Shown here one piece after another: positions 7,972-15,865 of a stretch of 58,016 bases of DNA. Every line of letters starts with the position of its first letter. Position 1 is the stretch's first letter. This stretch comes from Bacteroidales bacterium (GTDB taxonomy: Bacteria; Bacteroidota; Bacteroidia; Bacteroidales; JAADJA01), in NCBI GenBank assembly GCA_030596605.1, contig JAUVJI010000007.1:1-58016 (forward strand), written 5' to 3'. Made by a program: the position numbers and the translations under genes. The notes below the pieces were generated by a model, which ran no database searches, was not told the DNA's origin, and saw only the letters and a program-made list of their open reading frames with translations.

Positions 7972-9831
7972 TTAATCCAATTTAAACTCTTCTTTCCAGT
8001 TTATGTCATCCTTTAATTTTTCCTGATCGGTTTTATCAAATAAATAGTTACCCAAAACAAGATAGTCCATCTCTGTTCGCATAAAACAACGAAATCCATC
8101 ATCCGGTGTACATACTATGGGCTCACCCCTCACATTGAAAGATGTATTAACGATTACTCCGTAACCGGTAAGTCTTTTGAATTCATTAATCAAACTCCAA
8201 TATTTAGGATTAGTGTCTTTATGAACACTCTGGATTCGGGCTGAATAATCGATATGAGTAATTGCAGGTACATCGGATCGCAAATGATACAGGCGATCAT
8301 ATAATTCAAGATCATTATAACCTGATGGCTCAGGGCTTCTTCTTTCTTCTTTAACCGGAATTACCAAAAGCATGTAAGGAGAGGGCTTATCTATTTCGAA
8401 GTATACACCCATATCTTCTTCCAGCACTGTTGGGGCAAATGGCCTGAATCCCTCTCGGTATTTGATCTTTAAGTTCATCTTCTTTTGCATCTCCGGGTTT
8501 CGCGCGTCTCCCAGAATACTTCTGTTGCCTAATGCCCGCGGGCCATATTCCATCCTGTCCTGAAACCAACCAACTACTTTTCCTTTATCGAGCAATGAAG
8601 CAACCTTTTTTGTTAGTTCCCCGAAATTTTCGAAATGGATATATTTTGCATTGTATTTTCTTGCAACGTTTTCAATTTGCCTGTCAGTAAACTCCGGACC
8701 TAAATAGGCACCTTTCATCGAATCAGGATTATTGATAATATTCCGATCCTTGTTTTTCCAGATATGCCAGGCTGAAAGTGCTGCACCCAGTGCACCACCT
8801 GCATCACCGGCAGCAGGCTGAATCCAAATATTATCAAAAATTTTCTTTTCTAAAATTTTGCCGTTGGCAACGCTGTTTAAGGCTACCCCTCCTGCCATAA
8901 CCAGGTTGTTACTTCCTGTCAATTCTTTTGTGGTTTTGACTAATTTCAGGACAATTTCTTCAGTAACCTTTTGTATCGCAAGCGCCATATTCATGTATGA
9001 CTGGGTAATGGGTGATTCTTCTTTACGTGGCGGGATTCCAAACAATTTTTCCCACTTTCTATCATCAGTCATTTTTAAACCGGTTGCATACTTAAAATAT
9101 TTCATGTTCAATAATATCGAACCATCCTCTCTTATGTCAACCAGTTCTTTATAAATGATCTTTTTAAATCGCTTAGTTTCTTCTGATAAGGAATTGCCGT
9201 AGGGAGCCAAACCCATTAGTTTATATTCACCGCTGTTAACCCTAAACCCGGTATAATAAGTAAATGCAGAATATAAAAGACCAACAGAATGCGGAAAATC
9301 GAGTTCTTTGATAATTTTAATATCTTTTCCTTTACCATAACAAATCGTCGATGTTGCCCACTCACCGACCCCATCAATGGTCAGAATTGCCGCTTCCTCA
9401 AAAGGCGAAGGATAAAAAGCGCTTGCCGCATGTGAAAGGTGATGTTCGGGAAAAAGTATAGGAACTTTACCCTTACCTAATTTTGCAAACTCGTCGTTCA
9501 GCATTTTTTTCATAAAAAGCTTTTCTTTTATCCAGACCGGAATGGCTGACAGAAAACTTTTTAATCCTTTTGGGGCAAAGGCATGGTAGGTTTCAAGCAG
9601 TCGTTCAAATTTGATATATGGCTTATCGTAAAATGCTACTGCAGTTAAATCAGAATATTTAAATCCACCCTCTTCTAAAACATAGCGCGCTGCATTAATG
9701 GGGAATGATGCATCATGCTTTTTTCGGGTGAACCGTTCTTCATGCGCAGCAGCAATTATTTCTCCATCAATAATCAATGCAGCTGCACTATCATGATAGT
9801 ATGCCGATATTCCAAGTATAGCTTCAGCCAT
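7972..9831 (-). CDS. Carbamoyltransferase, NodU/CmcH/TobZ family
   Basis: 619 residues, normal for the family. It is predicted to transfer a carbamoyl group from carbamoyl phosphate, through a carbamoyl-adenylate, to a hydroxyl of a sugar or natural product. The N-terminal Kae1-like domain begins LGISAYYHDSAAALI and contains the metal/ATP-site HHLSHAASAFYPSPF (His130, His131, His134) and ILTIDGVGEWAT. The C-terminal YrdC-related part carries GPRALGNRSILGDAR and FNVRGEPIVCTP. It is the last gene of the minus arm of the polysaccharide locus, preceded by DUF5989 and SxtJ genes with gaps of 12 bases. That context suggests O-carbamoylation of a sugar in the surface polysaccharide (inference). Cytosolic. 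Confidence 0.93.
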   Translation of the reverse strand: MAEAILGISAYYHDSAAALIIDGEIIAAAHEERFTRKKHDASFPINAARYVLEEGGFKYSDLTAVAFYDKPYIKFERLLETYHAFAPKGLKSFLSAIPVWIKEKLFMKKMLNDEFAKLGKGKVPILFPEHHLSHAASAFYPSPFEEAAILTIDGVGEWATSTICYGKGKDIKIIKELDFPHSVGLLYSAFTYYTGFRVNSGEYKLMGLAPYGNSLSEETKRFKKIIYKELVDIREDGSILLNMKYFKYATGLKMTDDRKWEKLFGIPPRKEESPITQSYMNMALAIQKVTEEIVLKLVKTTKELTGSNNLVMAGGVALNSVANGKILEKKIFDNIWIQPAAGDAGGALGAALSAWHIWKNKDRNIINNPDSMKGAYLGPEFTDRQIENVARKYNAKYIHFENFGELTKKVASLLDKGKVVGWFQDRMEYGPRALGNRSILGDARNPEMQKKMNLKIKYREGFRPFAPTVLEEDMGVYFEIDKPSPYMLLVIPVKEERRSPEPSGYNDLELYDRLYHLRSDVPAITHIDYSARIQSVHKDTNPKYWSLINEFKRLTGYGVIVNTSFNVRGEPIVCTPDDGFRCFMRTEMDYLVLGNYLFDKTDQEKLKDDINWKEEFKLD

Positions 9832-9843
9832 TTAAATCTTTAT

Positions 9844-9993
9844 TTAGAATAATGTATAAATAAAAGGGGCAATTGCGGAACCACTGGTTAAAACAATCAA
9901 AACGCCGAATATCAAAAGAATAATGATCAAAGGAAGTAGCCAGAATTTTTTTCTGACCTTTAGAAAGCCCCATAAATCTTTTAAAAAATCCAT
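9844..9993 (-). CDS. DUF5989-family small membrane protein
   Basis: A 49-residue gene between the carbamoyltransferase and SxtJ genes. From the ATG at 9993 it reads MDFLKDLWGFLKVRKKFW, then a single hydrophobic helix (LLPLIIILLIFGVLIVL), then TSGSAIAPFIYTLF and stop. The pattern (short amphipathic WxFLKxRKKxW head, one transmembrane helix, SGSAIAPFIYTLF tail) is that of DUF5989 proteins, which are commonly found next to carbamoyltransferase and SxtJ genes. The gaps of 12 bases on both sides indicate one transcript. It probably sits in the inner membrane; the molecular role is unknown. Confidence 0.88.
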   Translation of the reverse strand: MDFLKDLWGFLKVRKKFWLLPLIIILLIFGVLIVLTSGSAIAPFIYTLF

Positions 9994-10005
9994 CTGGTTT
10001 ATACT

Positions 10006-10395
10006 TTAATAAGGTTTATCAATATCAGAAGATGTAAATAAATGTTCCCTCGTTTTAAAAACTGAGTGGGTGCTTTGTTTCCAACTTTTTATTAATAGGG
10101 TATCTTTTCCCATTATCCTTCTTATAATAGCCATAGGGAGCACGATAATCATAAATACAAGGAAAAGGAGAATTTTGGAAACTATGGTTCCGAGAAATTG
10201 TGCAATACCAAACCATAAATAAGCAAAGGGATAAAAGAATTTAGGAACCGTCATGTTGATCACCAAAACAGGGATAGCTATTTTATAATATAATCCTGTT
10301 CCCAGGAAAAGTTCAAGTAAAAGCAATATAAGCACCATTGCCATACCTGTATCCCTTGCCCTCTCAATGTTTATTTCAATTTGAAACAACTTCAT
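10006..10395 (-). CDS. SxtJ-family membrane protein
   Basis: 129 residues with three or four hydrophobic helices (around 18-35, 37-52, 58-75 and 75-92). It starts MKLFQIEINIERARDTGMAM and contains KFFYPFAYLWFGIAQFLG, features of the SxtJ family first named from the cyanobacterial saxitoxin cluster and usually adjacent to a carbamoyltransferase. The C-terminal KSWKQSTHSVFKTREH is the family's conserved cytosolic tail. It forms a three-gene unit with DUF5989 and the carbamoyltransferase. The function is unproven; membrane docking of the carbamoyltransferase near the lipid-linked glycan is a reasonable inference. Confidence 0.87.
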   Translation of the reverse strand: MKLFQIEINIERARDTGMAMVLILLLLELFLGTGLYYKIAIPVLVINMTVPKFFYPFAYLWFGIAQFLGTIVSKILLFLVFMIIVLPMAIIRRIMGKDTLLIKSWKQSTHSVFKTREHLFTSSDIDKPY

Positions 10396-10555
10396 ATTTT
10401 GATATTAATGATATACCGATTAATTGGTAAAATTTTTACAAAGAAAATAAATAATCAGATACTATGTGTTTTCCGGGATGTAAAAAGAAGTGAAGAAATG
10501 GAGAACAAATTATGAATGGTGTTGATTTGCTCTTGTAATCAATTTAGAAGATATT

Positions 10556-11575
10556 TTAACTAATGATTTTTTGAACGTTTTCAGCAAACCTGTCCCAGCT
10601 GTTTTCTGCAATGAATTGCTCCATATTATTATTCCTGTTTTTTATTGCAGTGTCTTCAAGTTGCTTATCAATAATAGAAATAAGTTCATCAAAGTTTGAA
10701 TAAGTGTCAAGAATGTCTTCTTTAGCTAAATCAGCAAAAGCGCCAACTTCAGGGCCAATGATATTAGCGCCGTATCCTATTGAATCCATTAAAACACCAG
10801 AACTAAGAATTGAAGATTTGGAATAAGTAAATAGTACTATTTTTGATTCTGAAATAAGTGTTTGAAGATCATTATCCTCGATGAACTTATTCTCGATGAG
10901 AATATTGCTACTTAAATACCTGGTAAGCTCTTTAAAGTAACTTTCTGAAGTTGATTTACCAATAATCAATACTTTAAATTTTTGAATAAGATTTTTCTGA
11001 TGCAAATACTGAAGGAACTTATCAATTCCTTTATATGGAGAAATAGTTCCCCATATTAAAATATCATATTTGGCCTTCAATGTCATTTTCGACTTTCTGT
11101 CTTTTACAGGGTGAGGATGATAATGCACTTTTGATTCACTTCCTTGCACAACCTCTTTTGCATATCTGATTCCTTCACTTGAATGTGTTAATATTAAATC
11201 TGCATTTTTTAACATTTTTTTAAAAATAGCCTTTTTAAGGAATAGGTGATCATCGGTATGACTGAGCTTGTTGTGCATTGTCCAGATAATTTTTATCCTC
11301 AATAACTTTATAAAAGGAATTAATAAAAAAAGAAATAAAGTTTGCACTACCCCACCTCGATTACCGGGAAGTTTTTCAATCCAGTTAAAAAAGATAAAAT
11401 CAGTTATTCGTAAGTATTTGAGTAAATCAAAAATTCCCGATTTGGAGGGTTTATCCTTGTTGATGAACTCAAAATATGAGCTGAACGAATTTATAAGGTC
11501 ATCAATATATGGGTTGAATAAACCAAGATTTTCAACTCTTGAAGACAATGGATATATGTATATATTTTTTGACAC
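10556..11575 (-). CDS. GT-B fold glycosyltransferase
   Basis: 339 residues. The N-terminal half carries IKIIWTMHNKLSH and NADLILTHSSEGIRYA, typical of glycosyltransferases with a GT-B fold such as GT4. The C-terminal nucleotide-sugar half has DILIWGTISPYKGIDKFL and FKVLIIGKS, then IENKFIEDNDLQTLISESKIVL and a donor-site-like SSGVLMDSIGYGANII region. It lies 7 bases downstream of the next glycosyltransferase gene in the minus arm, so they are co-transcribed. It likely adds one sugar to the undecaprenyl-linked repeat unit at the cytosolic face; donor and acceptor cannot be read from the sequence. Confidence 0.82.
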   Translation of the reverse strand: MSKNIYIYPLSSRVENLGLFNPYIDDLINSFSSYFEFINKDKPSKSGIFDLLKYLRITDFIFFNWIEKLPGNRGGVVQTLFLFLLIPFIKLLRIKIIWTMHNKLSHTDDHLFLKKAIFKKMLKNADLILTHSSEGIRYAKEVVQGSESKVHYHPHPVKDRKSKMTLKAKYDILIWGTISPYKGIDKFLQYLHQKNLIQKFKVLIIGKSTSESYFKELTRYLSSNILIENKFIEDNDLQTLISESKIVLFTYSKSSILSSGVLMDSIGYGANIIGPEVGAFADLAKEDILDTYSNFDELISIIDKQLEDTAIKNRNNNMEQFIAENSWDRFAENVQKIIS

Positions 11576-11582
11576 TAAATGT

Positions 11583-12359
11583 TTAATTGTTACTTGAAAC
11601 AGATTTATGACGAATGAATCTGGATGATGGATTTAATTTTTTAATTAAAGTATGCATGTAATGAAGTAAATATAATAATGAGCAAACAATTACCGGTAAT
11701 TTTAAAATGTTTTTCCTTATCCTGTAATCCTCCTTTATAGCTTTAAAACGCTGCATTTCGTTCGTTCCTCCCATACTGAATTTACATATGGGGAAATCCA
11801 GATATAATATATCCTTATCCTGTAAATTATTGATTATTGAACTGATAAAAGCATAATCACCTGCAAGTGGATAATCAAGGGAATATTTGGAATTACCTGT
11901 TTTGTTCCGATTGAAAAACATGGCCTGGTGTTGTGTTATCATGCCAAGCCAGTTCTTTTCATAATTCTTGGCTTTCCTGTAGTATTCCTTATCTTCCTCC
12001 GAAACGTCAATAGAATCTCCATAAACAAAAGCAGGGAAGTTATTTTTTTCAATATGTTTTTTTGATTTCTCTAATATATTATTTGACGCAAAACAATCCC
12101 CACTGTTCATGAAAATCAAATATCTTTCTTTCGACATTGAAATGCCTTTGTTCATGGCATCATATATCCCTTTATCCGGCTCTGAAATCCAATTGGCATT
12201 TGCAATATTATCCAGCCAGTCTTTTGTTTTATCTGTTGAATCAGCATCAACAATTATCCATTGATAATCATCATCAGATTGAGATTTGATGCTGTTATAA
12301 GTTTTTTTAAGTTCTTCAAGATTGTTTTTACAAATTGTTATAATAGAAAAGAACTTCAT
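11583..12359 (-). CDS. GT2 glycosyltransferase (WcaE-like)
   Basis: 258 residues with a GT-A family 2 domain: start MKFFSIITICKNNLEELKKTYNSI, nucleotide-binding WIIVDADSTDKTKDWL, then SEPDKGIYDAMNKGI, which is characteristic of the WcaE-like subgroup, and the metal-site region YLIFMNSGDCF in place of DxD. The C-terminal 50 residues include a hydrophobic stretch (LPVIVCSLLYLLHYMHTLI) that may attach to the membrane. Middle gene of the three-glycosyltransferase run of the minus arm. Confidence 0.88.
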   Translation of the reverse strand: MKFFSIITICKNNLEELKKTYNSIKSQSDDDYQWIIVDADSTDKTKDWLDNIANANWISEPDKGIYDAMNKGISMSKERYLIFMNSGDCFASNNILEKSKKHIEKNNFPAFVYGDSIDVSEEDKEYYRKAKNYEKNWLGMITQHQAMFFNRNKTGNSKYSLDYPLAGDYAFISSIINNLQDKDILYLDFPICKFSMGGTNEMQRFKAIKEDYRIRKNILKLPVIVCSLLYLLHYMHTLIKKLNPSSRFIRHKSVSSNN

Positions 12360-12395
12360 TAATTGTTTTTAAATTAAATGATTCAAAATTAATAA

Positions 12396-13286
12396 TTATG
12401 AGCTACCATTGTGGCTACTAAAGGTAGTAAGTTTTTGATTAATGTATTTACGATGTTTTTTTCTTAAAAATTTGCGCATATCCTTTTCAAAAAGTTTTTT
12501 TTCTCTTATAATTGCTGCGTAAATGTATCCAAGAAATATGCTTACCCCGCCAATAATGATCGGTTTTTCTGTTAGCCGGTAAACTGATTTTAAAAATGTA
12601 TATACCGGGCCATAGCCATATCTGTAGTGAAACCGGCCTAACAAAAATCTACCTTTTGTCAAACCTTCTCTTCTTCCCCCAGTAAGTCTGAAATGAAATA
12701 TTTTATACTCATCAAAGCATCGCGTTTCCCACCCATTCATTTGAGCAGATAAAATATCGGCAAGATCCCAGCCCGGAATAGGTTTCCAACCATTAATCTG
12801 ATCATAACATTTTCTTCTGTATATTTTTGATGCTCCCCAGGGATGGTCATATTGCGATTTTTCTTTTATTGTTCGTCCCCCGTTACCATTTACTAAATGT
12901 ATAGCACCACTGGCAATACCCAATTTTGGATTATTTTCAAACTCCTTAAATATATTTTCGAAATAAGCTTTCTCAATTGTAATATCACAATCAAGTTTAA
13001 CCAGAAAATCCCAATCATTTTTAGAAATGTTCTCAAATCCTTGTTTAATAACATTTACTACCCCAGTCCCAGGATAATAAAAGCCTCTGTCTTTTAGATT
13101 AATTAGTTTTATCCAATCATTATCACGAGTGTATTTCTCAATTATCTCCTGAGTTAAATCGGTCGAACCATCATTAACAATGATCCACTCATCAGGTATT
13201 ACAGTTTGGTTTATAACAGACTCAATTGTTTTTTCAACAAAATCCTCCTCATTCCTCACTGGTGATATTATAACAAATTTGATCAT
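12396..13286 (-). CDS. GT2 glycosyltransferase
   Basis: 296 residues. The GT-A domain is clear: VIISPVRNEEDFVEKTIESVINQT, EWIIVNDGSTDLTQEII and the DxD motif FLVKLDCDITI, followed by the acceptor-side HPWGASKIYRRKCYDQINGW and GWDLADILSAQMNGW. A hydrophobic segment near residue 245 (PIIIGGVSIFLGYIYAAII) suggests a membrane anchor. It is the first gene of the minus arm of the polysaccharide locus, with the palindrome-containing promoter at 13408-13435 upstream. It probably extends the lipid-linked repeat unit; specificity is not evident. Confidence 0.88.
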   Translation of the reverse strand: MIKFVIISPVRNEEDFVEKTIESVINQTVIPDEWIIVNDGSTDLTQEIIEKYTRDNDWIKLINLKDRGFYYPGTGVVNVIKQGFENISKNDWDFLVKLDCDITIEKAYFENIFKEFENNPKLGIASGAIHLVNGNGGRTIKEKSQYDHPWGASKIYRRKCYDQINGWKPIPGWDLADILSAQMNGWETRCFDEYKIFHFRLTGGRREGLTKGRFLLGRFHYRYGYGPVYTFLKSVYRLTEKPIIIGGVSIFLGYIYAAIIREKKLFEKDMRKFLRKKHRKYINQKLTTFSSHNGSS

Positions 13287-13407
13287 AATGCCCTAATTGC
13301 TATTTTATACTCCCTTTTAAATAAAAAGTTTACCAATTAATCCTTTAAACCTGATTTTTAAATTTAACAATTATTGTATGAGTTGCCCGAATTTAGAAAA
13401 TTTCCCG

Positions 13408-13435
13408 CAAATATAAATATTTCCCTTTTTGGGAA
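13408..13435 (-). promoter_or_regulatory. Promoter and operator-like palindrome heading the minus EPS arm
   Basis: On the minus strand the perfect palindrome TTCCC-AAAAA-GGGAA (13435-13421) is followed after 5 bases by TATATTTG (13415-13408), an exact -7 element. The palindrome occupies the spacer and -33 region, as expected for an operator. A near-identical arrangement lies at 14990-15016 before the Wza gene. Confidence 0.6.
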
Positions 13436-13571
13436 TAGGATAAATATTGTATTCAGTTGAAAACGTGTGAAATTAAACATCTTAGTGCTCAGGTATGATT
13501 TTTGACTAAGTATTGGAACGATAACTCAATGAAATATTTTAAAGAGTTTCTGTTTACCAAAACTTAAAACA

Positions 13572-14978
13572 ATGATAAAAGAAAGGGAACAACAAATAAA
13601 CAACATCTTCGGAGTTTTCGACGTATTTCTATCAGTTTTTTCATTCTTTGTCGCTTTTTTAGTCAGAGATTTGTTTTTTGAACCAAAATTAAATGCTCCG
13701 AATGAATATCTTGTAGTCGGATTATTAATAATTCCGACATGGTTTATTTTATTAAAATCGGTACATCTTTCCGAAATGCATCGAACAAAAACATATTCAA
13801 AAATTCTTGCTTCCTACTTAAGTGTAATTGTTATTGGCTTAGGAATAATATTTTTATTCGTCTTTTTATTTAAACTTATCAATATTAGTCGTCTTGTAAT
13901 TTTGTTTTTTGGAATTATTAATCTCTTTGCACTCTTTTCTGTTAGGATTTCAATTTATCGTATGATGAAATATTTCAGGGTGAAGGGCTATAATTCAAGA
14001 AATGTAGTTGTTATTGCTGATGATTCATCTGAAGAATTTATTGAAAAGATACTGGATAATAAAGAGTGGGGCTATATATTAAAATATGTTATTACGAATT
14101 CAAGCAAAATTTTTAAGAAATATAAGGACATTGTTAGTATTCACCCTGAACATGTGAATTTGAGCAATATGATAGATGTTGATGTGATAGATGAGGTGAT
14201 TTATTGCAAAAATGAAATTAATCAGAAAAGTATTAGGGCAATAGTTCATGATTGTGAGGAAGTAGGAGTTGTTTTTAGGATGCAATCTCAACTATTTAGT
14301 ATGTCAACAACAAAGGCGCATTTAAATCATTTTGATGATACTCCATTCCTGACTTTTGATAATACTCCATCAGATCATTTTGCATTGAAATTGAAAAATA
14401 CATTGTCAGTGCTTGCTGCATTTTTTATTTTGTTGGTATGGTCTCCAGCATTATTGGCAATATCAGCGCTTATTAAACTTACATCCAAGGGTCCCATATT
14501 CTTCAAACAAAAGCGTGTTGGCTTAAGGGGTAGGACTTTCTATATGTACAAATTCAGAACAATGGTTATAAATGCTGAAGAGTTGAAAGAGCAACTGATG
14601 GAAGCAAATGAAGCCGATGGTCCTGTATTTAAAATCAAGAATGATCCGAGGATTACCAAACTTGGAAGAATATTGCGTAAAACAGGTCTTGATGAACTGC
14701 CTCAGTTTTTAAACGTATTAATTGGTGATATGAGCCTTGTTGGCCCAAGACCTCCAATACCATCTGAAGTGAAACAATATGAAAGGTGGCAATTAAGAAG
14801 ATTGTCAATGAAGCCTGGAATTACCTGTACATGGCAAATAAAGCCAAACAGAAATAATATTTCTTTTGAAGATTGGATGAAGATGGACCTTCAATATATT
14901 GATAACTGGTCAAATAAATTAGATCTGGTACTATTCTTCAAAACAATTAGAACAATGCTTAAAGGAACAGGCTCATAA
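13572..14978 (+). CDS. Exopolysaccharide initiating polyprenyl glycosylphosphotransferase (WbaP/WcaJ type)
   Basis: 468 residues. It transfers a sugar-1-phosphate from a nucleotide sugar to undecaprenyl phosphate, the first committed step of repeat-unit assembly, in the inner membrane. The N-terminus has four or five hydrophobic helices (about 12-30, 45-63, 81-103, 107-125), then a central CoA-binding-like Rossmann part (NVVVIADDSSEEF). The catalytic bacterial sugar transferase domain spans about 275-468: re-entrant helix VLAAFFILLVWSPALLAI, KLTSKGPIFFKQKRVGLRG, YKFRTM, DPRITKLGRILRKTGLDELPQ and MSLVGPRPP. All key segments are present. It leads the plus arm and is divergent from the minus-arm glycosyltransferases. 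Whether it uses glucose-, galactose- or another sugar-phosphate cannot be told. Confidence 0.93.
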   Translation: MIKEREQQINNIFGVFDVFLSVFSFFVAFLVRDLFFEPKLNAPNEYLVVGLLIIPTWFILLKSVHLSEMHRTKTYSKILASYLSVIVIGLGIIFLFVFLFKLINISRLVILFFGIINLFALFSVRISIYRMMKYFRVKGYNSRNVVVIADDSSEEFIEKILDNKEWGYILKYVITNSSKIFKKYKDIVSIHPEHVNLSNMIDVDVIDEVIYCKNEINQKSIRAIVHDCEEVGVVFRMQSQLFSMSTTKAHLNHFDDTPFLTFDNTPSDHFALKLKNTLSVLAAFFILLVWSPALLAISALIKLTSKGPIFFKQKRVGLRGRTFYMYKFRTMVINAEELKEQLMEANEADGPVFKIKNDPRITKLGRILRKTGLDELPQFLNVLIGDMSLVGPRPPIPSEVKQYERWQLRRLSMKPGITCTWQIKPNRNNISFEDWMKMDLQYIDNWSNKLDLVLFFKTIRTMLKGTGS

Positions 14979-14989
14979 CATAATTAATA

Positions 14990-15016
14990 TTCCCAAAAAG
15001 GGACTATTTATTTTTG
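14990..15016 (+). promoter_or_regulatory. Promoter and operator-like palindrome before the Wza gene
   Basis: TTCCCAAAAAGGGA (14990-15003) precedes TATTTTTG (15009-15016), a TAnnTTTG match. The whole block resembles the reverse complement of 13408-13435 with one base difference in spacing, pointing to a shared regulator of both arms. Confidence 0.55.
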
Positions 15017-15040
15017 TAAGCTGAGAATTAGTTTTAAATT

Positions 15041-15072
15041 TGTACCTGAATTATAACAGGTACATTTTTTTT
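15041..15072 (+). terminator. Intrinsic terminator / possible attenuator in the Wza leader
   Basis: An 8-bp perfect stem TGTACCTG (15041-15048) with CAGGTACA (15057-15064) is followed by an eight-T run. It ends 16 bases before the TTG start of the Wza-like gene and lies downstream of the predicted promoter. It may simply end the glycosylphosphotransferase transcript, or be a regulated terminator that must be read through. Confidence 0.75.
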
Positions 15073-15088
15073 ATAAAATTTTTTTATA

Positions 15089-15862
15089 TTGAATAAGAAG
15101 TATTTAAATAAGATATTTATTCTGCTGTTAGTTTCAGTAGTTACACTGTTTTCATGTGTTCCAAAAAAGAAACTCTTATACTTGCAAGAACAAAAAAAAG
15201 GTGAGATTAAAGATGAATATGTAAATGTTCGTCCTGAAAAAACAATTCAGCCGTTTGATAATATATATATAAAAGTTTCGAGTATAGACGAAAAAACAGC
15301 AGATATTTTTGCTGATCAGGGCAGGGCTGGATCCGAATCCAATATTAATCTATTAAGCTATACAGTTAACCAGTCAGGTTATATAGATTTTCCTTTCGTT
15401 GGAGAAATATATGTTAAAGATTTGACTTTACAGGAAGCCCAGCAAACAATTGAGGCTGAGGTTAGCGAATATTTAACAAATATATCCATCACTGTTAAAT
15501 TTGTTAATAATACTGTAGCTGTATTAGGAGAGGTTAGAAGACCCGGAGAATATTCGTTTTACCGTGATCAAATTACCATATTTCAAGCTTTAAGCTATGC
15601 TGGGGGATTTACAGACTATGGTAATAAAACAAACGTTATATTAGTCAGAGAGGCAAAAAACAAATTGAATTACTATTATTTGGATTTGACAAACAAAGAC
15701 ATAGTATCATCAGAATATTTTTATATTATTCCAAACGATGCAATTATTGTGAAACCAATTAATACTAAGTTTCGTAATTTAAGTATGACAAACTTGCCAA
15801 TTTATCTTGCAACTATTACCACCCTTGTTACAGTATTAGTGTTTTATTATAGTTTACAGTAA
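15089..15862 (+). CDS. Wza-type polysaccharide export lipoprotein
   Basis: 257 residues; outer-membrane channel component for capsule/EPS export. The start is TTG at 15089; no ATG lies upstream in frame before the terminator, and the protein begins with a lipoprotein signal peptide whose lipobox LFSC puts Cys23 at the mature end. Residues about 55-145 form the Poly_export domain (PFDNIYIKVSS; YTVNQSGYIDFPFVGEIYVKD) and about 150-220 an SLBB domain (VAVLGEVRRPGEYSF; SYAGGFTDYGNKTNVILVRE). A C-terminal hydrophobic helix (LATITTLVTVLVFYYSL) is typical of the Bacteroidota type. The next gene, Wzc, starts 4 bases after the stop, so they are translated from one message. Confidence 0.93.
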   Translation: MNKKYLNKIFILLLVSVVTLFSCVPKKKLLYLQEQKKGEIKDEYVNVRPEKTIQPFDNIYIKVSSIDEKTADIFADQGRAGSESNINLLSYTVNQSGYIDFPFVGEIYVKDLTLQEAQQTIEAEVSEYLTNISITVKFVNNTVAVLGEVRRPGEYSFYRDQITIFQALSYAGGFTDYGNKTNVILVREAKNKLNYYYLDLTNKDIVSSEYFYIIPNDAIIVKPINTKFRNLSMTNLPIYLATITTLVTVLVFYYSLQ

Positions 15863-15865
15863 AAT

